Assembly: GCA_035712345.1 (NCBI GenBank)
Contig: DASTAY010000048.1
Span: 62,001 to 126,000, forward strand
Length of the DNA stretch: 64,000 nt
Direction of reading: 5' to 3'
From: VRUE01 sp035712345
GTDB taxonomy: Bacteria > Actinomycetota > Thermoleophilia > Solirubrobacterales > 70-9
Below, one piece after another: positions 57,663-64,000 of this stretch. The notes under the pieces are model-generated. The model searched no databases. It was not told the origin of the DNA and saw only the letters and a list, made by a program, of their open reading frames with translations. A program made the position numbers and the translations under genes. Position 1 is the first letter of the stretch, and each line of letters opens with the position of its first letter.

Positions 57663-58763
57663 GTGGAGAAAGGCAGCGAAGAGATGATCATCGGAATGCG
57701 GGAGGAGGCGCGGGACCGGGTTCGCGACCAGCGGATTGAGCGCGTGGTCGAGCTGGTTCCGCCGCAGGCGCTGCTCGGCGACCTGCCGCTCGGCGCAGAG
57801 CGCGAGCGAGTCGTGGTGAGCGGCCGCGAGGACGTCGAGAAGGTGCTCGAGATGAGCGACGATCGGCTGCTCGTCGTGGTCGGCCCGTGCAGCGTGCACG
57901 ACGCCGAGGCGGCGCTGGAGTACGCCGGGCGCCTGGCCGGGCTGGCGGGCGAGCTCGAAGACGACCTGCTGGTCGCGATGCGCGTCTACTTCGAGAAGCC
58001 ACGGACGACGACCGGCTGGAAGGGGCTGATCAACGATCCCTACCTGGACGGCTCCTGCGACGTCAACGCCGGCCTGCGCATGGCCCGCACCCTGCTGCTG
58101 CAGGTGCTCGACCTCGGCCTGCCGATCGGCTGCGAGTTCCTCGACCCGATCACGCCGCAGTACATCTCCGACACCGTCGCCTGGGGCGCGATCGGCGCCC
58201 GCACGACCGAGAGCCAGACGCATCGCCAGCTCGGCTCCGGCCTCTCGATGCCGATCGGGTTCAAGAACCGCACTGACGGCAACGTCCAGGTCGCGGTCGA
58301 TGCGGTTCGCGCCGCCGCCGCCTCGCACGCCTTCGCCGGGATCGACGACGCGGGCAGGCCGGCGATCCTGCACACGGCGGGCAACCCGGACGGCCACGTG
58401 ATCCTGCGTGGCGGTCGCGGAAGGCCCAACTGCGATCCCGAGGGGGTCGCCGCTGCCCTGACGATGCTGTCCGGCGCCGGCCTCGCCGAGCGCCTGGTGA
58501 TCGACGCCTCGCACGACAACAGCGCCAAGGACCCCGATAAGCAGATGGCGGCGACGGCGGCGATCGGCGACCAGGTCGCCGCCGGCAACGGCGCGATCGT
58601 CGGCGTGATGCTGGAGTCGTTCCTGGTCGAGGGCCGTCAGGACCTCGGCGACGGGGGGGCGCTCACCTACGGTCAGTCGATAACCGACCCCTGCATCGAC
58701 TGGGACCACACCGTGACCGCGCTGGAGGGCCTGGCGGCGGCCGTGCGGACACGGCGCGGGTGA
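57663..58763 (+). CDS. aroF: 3-deoxy-7-phosphoheptulonate synthase, class I
   Basis: DAHP synthase, first step of the shikimate pathway. The 366-residue protein has VVVGPCSVHDAEAALEYAGRL, MRVYFEKPRTTTGWKG, GARTTESQTHRQLGSGLSMPIGFKN, HVILRGGRGRPNCDPEG and DASHDNSAKDPDKQ: the AroF/G/H (class I-alpha) type, not the class II type of mycobacteria. Start GTG 57663 or ATG 57684. Preceded by a 250-base leader with the aromatic leader peptide, so it is probably regulated by attenuation. Its stop overlaps the tyrA start. Confidence 0.95.
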   Translation: MEKGSEEMIIGMREEARDRVRDQRIERVVELVPPQALLGDLPLGAERERVVVSGREDVEKVLEMSDDRLLVVVGPCSVHDAEAALEYAGRLAGLAGELEDDLLVAMRVYFEKPRTTTGWKGLINDPYLDGSCDVNAGLRMARTLLLQVLDLGLPIGCEFLDPITPQYISDTVAWGAIGARTTESQTHRQLGSGLSMPIGFKNRTDGNVQVAVDAVRAAAASHAFAGIDDAGRPAILHTAGNPDGHVILRGGRGRPNCDPEGVAAALTMLSGAGLAERLVIDASHDNSAKDPDKQMAATAAIGDQVAAGNGAIVGVMLESFLVEGRQDLGDGGALTYGQSITDPCIDWDHTVTALEGLAAAVRTRRG

Positions 58764-59845
58764 TGAGGACGGCCGTCCTCGGGGTGGGTTTGATCGGGGG
58801 CTCGATCGGGCTCGCCGCGAAGGAGCGGCTGGGATCGGAGGTCGTCGGCTGGGGGCCGCGGCGGCCGACCCTCGAGCGGGCGCTGGCGCTCGGCGCCCTC
58901 GACCGTGCGGCCGACTCGATCGCCGAGGCATGCGCAAGTGCCGAGGTCGTCTTCTGCGCCGGCCCGGTGGCGGCGCTGCCCGAGCTGGCCCGCGCCGCGC
59001 TGGAGGCGAGCGGCCCTGAGACCGTGGTCAGCGACGCCGGCTCGACCAAGCGCGGGATCGTCGCCGCGCTGGGCGAGGACGAGCGCTTCGTCGGCGGGCA
59101 CCCGCTGGCCGGGGCCGAGACCGCCGGGGTCGAGAACGCCCGCGCCGACCTCTTCGAGGGAGCCCGCTGGTACCTGACCCCCACCGAGCGCACCGGCGGC
59201 ATTCTTTACGACCGCCTGCAGCGCGCGATCGCCGGGCTCGGCGCGCGCCCCCAGGCGATCGACGCCACAGCGCACGACCGCCTGATGGCGACCGTCAGCC
59301 ACCTTCCCCACGTGCTCGCCGACGTGCTCGCGTCCCAGGCCGCCGCGGAGCTGACACGCGACTCCGAGCGGATGCCCGAGGTCGGCCCGAGCTTTCGCGA
59401 CGCGACCCGCGTCGCCGGGTCGAATCCAGGGATCTGGGGCGACATCTTCGCCGCCAACCGCGATGCGGTGCTCGCCGCGATCGACGACTCGATCGCCCGC
59501 CTGCGCGAGGCGCGCGAGCTGATCGGCTCGGGGGAGGTCGGCGCGGTCGAGTCCTGGCACGCCGCGGCGGGCGCCGATCGCCGTCGCCTGCTCGAGGTCG
59601 AGCGCCGCGGCGAGGCCCTGCGCGAGCTGCGCGTCGTCGTCGCCAACCGCCCCGGCACGGTCGCCGAGCTGGCGCTGGCGCTGGGCGAGGCGGGCGTCAA
59701 CATCGAGGACATGGCGCTGCACCCGGCGGCGGACATGAGGTCCGGGGCGATCTCACTCTGGGTCGGCGGCGACGAGCAGGCCGAGCGGGCCGCGAGCCTG
59801 ATCCAGGGGCTGGGCCACAGCGCAACCGTGCTGGCCGAGGAGTAG
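58763..59845 (+). CDS. tyrA: Prephenate dehydrogenase with C-terminal ACT domain
   Basis: Oxidative decarboxylation of prephenate for tyrosine. The 360-residue protein has the NAD loop AVLGVGLIGGSIGLAAKE, VVSDAGSTKRGIV, GGHPLAGAETAGVENA with the catalytic His, and AHDRLMATVSHLPHVLA. Residues from about 285 (LRVVVANRPGTVAELALALGEAGVNIEDM) form an ACT domain, likely for tyrosine feedback. GTG 58760 or ATG 58763. Followed after 4 bases by aroA. Confidence 0.94.
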   Translation: MRTAVLGVGLIGGSIGLAAKERLGSEVVGWGPRRPTLERALALGALDRAADSIAEACASAEVVFCAGPVAALPELARAALEASGPETVVSDAGSTKRGIVAALGEDERFVGGHPLAGAETAGVENARADLFEGARWYLTPTERTGGILYDRLQRAIAGLGARPQAIDATAHDRLMATVSHLPHVLADVLASQAAAELTRDSERMPEVGPSFRDATRVAGSNPGIWGDIFAANRDAVLAAIDDSIARLREARELIGSGEVGAVESWHAAAGADRRRLLEVERRGEALRELRVVVANRPGTVAELALALGEAGVNIEDMALHPAADMRSGAISLWVGGDEQAERAASLIQGLGHSATVLAEE

Positions 59846-59849
59846 CCCG

Positions 59850-61160
59850 GTGGCCACCCGCTTCGACCCGTCCGGGCCGCTGCACGGCAGCCTGCGCTCC
59901 CCACCCGACAAGTCGGTCTCCCACCGGGCGGCGCTGATCGCGGCGATGGGGGAGGGGGACACGACGATCGAGGGCTACCTGGACGCGGCCGACACCCGCT
60001 CGACCCTCGCGGCCGTCGAGGCGCTTGGGGCGCAGGTGAGCGGAGTGGGACCTGCGGCGATCGAGCCGCGGCTGCGGGTGCGCGGCGTTGGCCTGCGCGG
60101 CGCCGCGGCGGCCGCGCTCGACGTCGGCAACGCCGGCACCCTGCTGCGCCTCCTGCCGGGTTGGCTGGCGGGGCAGGAGACCGGGTCGTGGACGCTCGAC
60201 GGCGACGATTCGATCCGGCGCCGCCCGGTCGACCGGATCGCGTCGCCGTTGCGCTCGATGGGAGCGCGGATCGAGGCTCGCGAGGGCCTGCCGCCGCTGC
60301 GAATCGACGGCGCCCCGCTGGCCGGGATCGAGTACGAGCTGCCGGTCGCCAGCGCCCAGGTGAAGTCCTGCCTGCTCTTCGCCGGGCTGCTCGCCGAAGG
60401 GGAGACGCGGATAATCGAGCCGCTGCCGAGTCGCGACCACAGCGAGCGGATGCTGGCGGCGGCCGGGGCGGAGATCGAGCGCGGCGACGGGCTCGTCTCG
60501 GTTCGCCCCGCGGCGCTGCTCGAGCCGGGCGCGATAGTCGTTCCCGCCGACTTCTCCTCGGCGGCCTTCTTCGTCGTCGCGGCGCTGCTCGTGCCCGGCA
60601 GCGAGGTCAACCTCGTCGGCGTCGGCCTCAACCCGACCCGAACCGGCCTGCTCTCGATCCTCGCGCGGATGGGCGCCCGGATCGAGGTCGAGCCCGAGGG
60701 CGAGCGCGGCGGCGAGCCGAGCGGCCGGTTGCGCGTTCGCGCCTCCGAGCTGCAGGGCGCCGAGGTCGGCGGCGGGGAGATCCCGCTGGCGATAGACGAG
60801 CTCCCCCTGGTCGCGCTCGCCGCCTGCTTCGCCGAGGGCGAGACGACGATTCGCGACGCGGCCGAGCTGCGGCGCAAGGAGAGCGACCGGATCGAGACCG
60901 TGGCCGCCGCGCTCACGGCGCTAGGTGCCGAAGTGGAGACGAGCGAGGACGGCATGCGGATCGTCGGCGCCGGCGGCCTGCGCGGCGGCTCGATCGACTC
61001 CCACGGCGACCACCGGATCGCGATGCTCGGCGCGATCGCCGGCGTCGCCTCGCGCGACGGCGTCGAGGTCGCCGGCATGGATGCCGCCGCCGTCAGCTAC
61101 CCCGGCTTCGAGGCCGACCTCGCCTCACTTGCCGGTCCCGGGCGCCTTTTGGGTGCGTAG
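59850..61160 (+). CDS. aroA: 3-phosphoshikimate 1-carboxyvinyltransferase (EPSP synthase)
   Basis: Sixth step of the shikimate pathway, two-domain inverse alpha/beta barrel. The 436-residue protein has PPDKSVSHRAALIAAM, DVGNAGTLLRLLPG, SAQVKSCLLFAGL and the C-terminal RRKESDRIETVAAAL and DHRIAMLGAIAG. The glyphosate-site loop GNAGTLLR has Leu rather than Ala-Met; I draw no conclusion from that. GTG start. A short GGGTGC-GTA-GCACCC hairpin overlaps its stop. Confidence 0.96.
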   Translation: MATRFDPSGPLHGSLRSPPDKSVSHRAALIAAMGEGDTTIEGYLDAADTRSTLAAVEALGAQVSGVGPAAIEPRLRVRGVGLRGAAAAALDVGNAGTLLRLLPGWLAGQETGSWTLDGDDSIRRRPVDRIASPLRSMGARIEAREGLPPLRIDGAPLAGIEYELPVASAQVKSCLLFAGLLAEGETRIIEPLPSRDHSERMLAAAGAEIERGDGLVSVRPAALLEPGAIVVPADFSSAAFFVVAALLVPGSEVNLVGVGLNPTRTGLLSILARMGARIEVEPEGERGGEPSGRLRVRASELQGAEVGGGEIPLAIDELPLVALAACFAEGETTIRDAAELRRKESDRIETVAAALTALGAEVETSEDGMRIVGAGGLRGGSIDSHGDHRIAMLGAIAGVASRDGVEVAGMDAAAVSYPGFEADLASLAGPGRLLGA

Positions 61161-61168
61161 CACCCCAA
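61148..61168. terminator. Short hairpin at the aroA stop
   Basis: GGGTGC-GTA-GCACCC with flanking TT/AA pairs, overlapping the aroA TAG and 27 bases before the cmk start. It is too short and lacks a T-run for a strong terminator; it may be a pause or partial terminator between aroA and cmk. Confidence 0.35.
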
Positions 61169-61194
61169 ACGCGCCCGCGACTACGCTGCCCGCC

Positions 61195-61833
61195 ATGGTC
61201 ATCGCGATCGACGGTCCCGCCGGGGCCGGCAAGTCCACCGTCGCCCGCGCGGTCGCCGCCGCGCTCGACTTCACCTACCTCGACTCGGGAGCGATGTACC
61301 GCTGCGTGGCCCTGGCGGGGATCGAGCGCGATGCCGACCTCGACGACCCCGAGGCGATGGGCGAGCTGGCCGGCGCGCTGCGGATCGAGCTCGAGGGCGA
61401 GCGGGTCGGCCTCGACGGGCGCGACGTGAGCACGGCGATCCGCGCGGCGGACGTGACCGCTGCCGCCTCGCGGGCCTCCGTCCACCCGGCCGTGCGCGAG
61501 GCGATGGTCGCCCAGCAGCGTCGCTTGATCGAGTCCGGTGGCTACGTCGCCGAGGGTCGCGACATCGGCACCGTGGTCAGCCCGGACGCCCCCCTCAAGG
61601 TCTTCCTCACGGCATCGGCGCGGGAGCGCGCGCGACGTCGAGCCGCCCAGACCGGCGAGGACGAGGCGACCGTGCTCGCCGCCCAGAGCGAGCGCGACGA
61701 GCGCGACGAGAGCCGCGCGCACAGCGCCCTGCGGGCGGCCGAGGACGCGGTGGAGCTCGACACCACCGGCATGGCGCTGGACGAGGTCGTCCAGCGCGTC
61801 GTCGCCCTGGCTCGCGAGCGGGGCCTCGCATGA
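61195..61833 (+). CDS. cmk: Cytidylate kinase
   Basis: Phosphorylates CMP and dCMP. 212 residues with P-loop IAIDGPAGAGKSTVARAVA, YLDSGAMYRCVAL, the CMP-binding GRDVSTAIR and GYVAEGRDIGTVV and lid ASARERARRRAAQ. ATG 61195 is the only sensible start. The aroA-cmk-der order is widely conserved. A weak, decayed palindrome may lie in the 58-base cmk-der gap. Confidence 0.96.
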   Translation: MVIAIDGPAGAGKSTVARAVAAALDFTYLDSGAMYRCVALAGIERDADLDDPEAMGELAGALRIELEGERVGLDGRDVSTAIRAADVTAAASRASVHPAVREAMVAQQRRLIESGGYVAEGRDIGTVVSPDAPLKVFLTASARERARRRAAQTGEDEATVLAAQSERDERDESRAHSALRAAEDAVELDTTGMALDEVVQRVVALARERGLA

Positions 61834-61891
61834 GGCGAGTGGTCACTTTGCCACCGAATACGGGGGTCAACTGTCCACCGGGAGACCCGTC

Positions 61892-63202
61892 GTGAGCCGC
61901 CAGATCGTCGCCATCGTCGGCTTCCCCAACGTCGGCAAGAGCACCCTGGTCAACCGCCTGGCCGGCGGGCGCGAGGCCGTCACCCACGCACAGCCCGGCG
62001 TCACCCGCGACCGCAAGCGCGTTCCCTGCGAATGGAACGGACGCGCCTTCGAGCTGCTCGACACGGGCGGGATCGACCTCGCCGACGAGAGCGAGCTGGC
62101 CGCCGACGTGCAGCGCCAGGCGCGGATCGGGATCGCCGAGGCGGACGCGATCCTGCTCGTCGTCGACGGCCGCGCCGGCCTGCGCGCCGGCGACGCCGAG
62201 CTGGCCCGGACCCTGCGCGCCGCCGACGTCCCCGTCCTCGTCGTCGTCAACAAAGCCGACCGCCCCGGCGACGAGCACATCAGCGCCGAGTTCCACAAGC
62301 TCGGTTTGGGCGACCCGATCGCGGTCTCGGCGACGCACGGCCTCGGCACCGGAGACCTGCTCGACCGCGTGGTCGAGACCTTGGGCGAGCGCACGGCGCC
62401 GGCCACCGGTGAGCAGCCGGTCCACGTCGCCGTGATCGGCAGGCCCAACGCCGGCAAGTCCTCGCTGGTGAACGCCTTCCTCGGCAGCGAGCGGGTGATC
62501 GTCTCCGAACGCGCCGGCACCACGCGCGACACGATCGACACCGAGCTCGAAGTGGACGGCCGCGCCGTCCTGCTGGTCGACACGGCCGGGCTGCGGCGCC
62601 GTTCGAAGGTCGCCGGCACGGTCGACTACTACGCCCAGCTGCGCTCCGAGCTCGCGGTCGAGCGCGCCGACGTGGCGATCGTCGTCTGCGACGCCGCCGA
62701 CGGGGTCACGGCCGAGGACCTGCGCATCGCCGAGCTGGCGATGCGGGCCGGCTGCGCGACGCTGCTGGTGCTCAACAAGTGGGACATCGGCCAGACCGAT
62801 GTCGACGATGCTCGCGCCCGGGTCGCGCGCAAGCTGCGCCTGCGGCCCGAGGTTGTGACCTGCTCGGCGCTGCGCGGCCGCAACGTCTCGCGGCTGCTGC
62901 CCAAGGCGCTCGAGCTGGCCGACCGCTCGGCCTCGCGGATCCCGACGCCGGAGCTGAACCGCTTCGTCGCCGACGTGGTCGCGGCCACGCCGCCGCCCTC
63001 GCGCCGCGGCCGTCGCCTGCGGCTCTACTACGCCGCGCAGATCGGCGAGGCACCGCCGCGAATCGCGATCCAGGTCAACGATCGCCGCCTGATCGTGCGC
63101 GACTGGGCCTACCACCTGGAGAACCGCATGCGCGAGACCTACGGCCTCGAGGGCATCCCCCTGATAATCGACTTCGTCCCCCACACGGGCCGCCGACGCT
63201 GA
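61892..63202 (+). CDS. der: Ribosome biogenesis GTPase Der
   Basis: Double-GTPase acting in 50S assembly. The 436-residue protein has G domain 1 (GFPNVGKSTLVNRL, DTGGID, NKADRPGD), G domain 2 (GRPNAGKSSLVNAF, DTAGLRRRSK, NKWDIGQ) and the C-terminal KH-like domain ending PLIIDFVPHTGRRR. GTG 61892 has GGGAG 8 bases upstream; a longer in-frame extension would run into the cmk gene. Confidence 0.96.
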   Translation: MSRQIVAIVGFPNVGKSTLVNRLAGGREAVTHAQPGVTRDRKRVPCEWNGRAFELLDTGGIDLADESELAADVQRQARIGIAEADAILLVVDGRAGLRAGDAELARTLRAADVPVLVVVNKADRPGDEHISAEFHKLGLGDPIAVSATHGLGTGDLLDRVVETLGERTAPATGEQPVHVAVIGRPNAGKSSLVNAFLGSERVIVSERAGTTRDTIDTELEVDGRAVLLVDTAGLRRRSKVAGTVDYYAQLRSELAVERADVAIVVCDAADGVTAEDLRIAELAMRAGCATLLVLNKWDIGQTDVDDARARVARKLRLRPEVVTCSALRGRNVSRLLPKALELADRSASRIPTPELNRFVADVVAATPPPSRRGRRLRLYYAAQIGEAPPRIAIQVNDRRLIVRDWAYHLENRMRETYGLEGIPLIIDFVPHTGRRR

Positions 63203-63225
63203 GCCGCCCCCGGTACGCTTCCGCC

Positions 63226-64000
63226 ATGCCTGTAATCGAGCCGCTCGCCGAGGGCGAGTACCTGTTCACGTCCGAGTCCGTCACCGAGGGTCACCCCGAC
63301 AAGGTCTGCGACCAGATCTCCGATGCGATCCTCGACGCCGTCATGGCCGGCGACCCCGGGGGAAGGGTCGCCTGCGAGACGATGGTCAACACCGGCATGG
63401 CGGTGGTCTCGGGAGAGATCTCCACCGACGTCCATCTCGACGTGCCCGAGCTGGTCCGCGAGACGATCCGCGGGATCGGCTACGACCACGGCGATTACGG
63501 CTACAACTGCGATCACATCTCGGTCCTCGTCTCGCTCGACAAGCAGTCGCCCGACATCGCCCAGGGCGTCGACGCGTCGCACGAGACCCGCACCGGCGCC
63601 GGGGCCGACGACGAACTGCTGCTGGCGGGCGCCGGCGACCAGGGAATGATGTTCGGCTACGCGACCGACGAGACCGAGGCGCTGATGCCGATGCCGGCCC
63701 ACATCGCCCACCGGCTGGCCGAGCGGCTCGCGGCGGTGCGCAAGGACGGCACCCTCGACTACCTCGGCCCCGACGGCAAGACCCAGGTCACGGTGCGCTA
63801 CGCCAACGGCCGTCCGGTCCGCGTCGAGAAGCTCCTGATCTCGACCCAGCATGCCGACGGGGTCGACTCGCAGGAGACGATCAGGCCCGACCTCTGGCGG
63901 CACGTGGTCGTGCCCGTCCTCGAGGCGGAGGCCGAGGGCCTCTACGACGAGGCGGCGCTGCGCGAGGGCTTCCTCGTCAACCCGACCGGCAAGTTCGTGA
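63226..64000 (+). CDS. metK: S-adenosylmethionine synthase, 3' end outside window
   Basis: Makes SAM from methionine and ATP. The 258 visible residues contain EYLFTSESVTEGHPDKVCDQISDAILD, GEISTDVHLDVPELVRETI, the flexible-loop region and GAGDQGMMFGYATDETEALMPMPA, covering the first two of three domains. ATG 63226 follows der by 23 bases, which leaves no room for a SAM riboswitch. The frame is open to the window end. Confidence 0.97.
   Translation, partial: MPVIEPLAEGEYLFTSESVTEGHPDKVCDQISDAILDAVMAGDPGGRVACETMVNTGMAVVSGEISTDVHLDVPELVRETIRGIGYDHGDYGYNCDHISVLVSLDKQSPDIAQGVDASHETRTGAGADDELLLAGAGDQGMMFGYATDETEALMPMPAHIAHRLAERLAAVRKDGTLDYLGPDGKTQVTVRYANGRPVRVEKLLISTQHADGVDSQETIRPDLWRHVVVPVLEAEAEGLYDEAALREGFLVNPTGKFV

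Noticed and set aside
61838..61881. A family C palindrome between cmk and der
   Set aside because: Only about 9 of 13 outer positions pair (TGGTCACTTTGCC against TGGACAGTTGACC); it may be a decayed copy but is too weak to list as a feature.
63203..63225. SAM riboswitch before metK
   Set aside because: The der-metK gap is only 23 bases.

Overview
The window is a GC-rich (roughly 70 %) chromosomal segment of a Gram-positive-type bacterium with frequent GTG and TTG starts, ATGA/GTGA gene overlaps and a core-genome gene order. The gene set (hisIE fusion, split glycine decarboxylase, ACT-malic enzyme, AbiEi/DUF559 protein, Ku with a stand-alone LigD polymerase, PPi-type phosphofructokinase) suggests Actinomycetota, most likely a Thermoleophilia/Solirubrobacterales-like lineage. 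That placement is inference. I recognise no rRNA, tRNA, CRISPR array, transposase or prophage gene.

Layout. 1-11.2 kb: phoH, ybeY, era, hisIE, then a nearly complete trp cluster (trpE-G-D-C, an HtrA-type protease, trpF-B-A and a 49-residue membrane protein). 11.2-20 kb: methyltransferase, phosphofructokinase, a lipoprotein bracketed by inverted palindromic repeats, an SDR39U1-like epimerase, malic enzyme, an AbiEi/DUF559 protein and polA. 20-29.4 kb: secreted protein, membrane-tethered ECF sigma factor, DMT transporter, flavoprotein reductase, rpsA, coaE, lytic transglycosylase, MFS transporter, secreted protein, XRE regulator, DoxX. 29.5-41.6 kb: uvrB, SnoaL protein, thioredoxin-TPR protein, small membrane proteins, the division and wall cluster murD-ftsW-murG-murC-murB-ftsQ-ftsZ, and a GNAT. 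41.6-52.1 kb: gcvT-H-PA-PB, epimerase, ku/ligD polymerase, fetAB-like exporter, MFS exporter. 52.3-64 kb: trpS, scpA-scpB, rluB, yjbQ, then aroH-hisC-aroF-tyrA-aroA-cmk-der and metK (cut by the window end).

Two pathways dominate. The shikimate-to-aromatic block (aroF, aroA, aroH, tyrA, hisC) feeds the trp block 45 kb away. The aroF leader carries a putative leader peptide with the codon run Tyr-Phe-Trp-Arg-Phe followed by alternative stems, so aromatic-amino-acid attenuation of DAHP synthase is predicted.

The most unusual layer is non-coding. Intergenic spaces, and two gene 3' ends, hold large palindromic elements. Family A (three copies, 111-114 bp) keeps a conserved core and a 9-bp inner stem but has an outer stem whose sequence changes with compensating bases, so base pairing itself seems to be conserved. 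Family B (two inverted copies) follows the same plan with another core. Further one-off or short palindromes lie between htrA and trpF, between ftsZ and the GNAT gene, inside the 3' ends of trpG and gcvPA, before uvrB, and around the start codon of the DUF559 gene. No transposase or REP-associated nuclease is present in the window.
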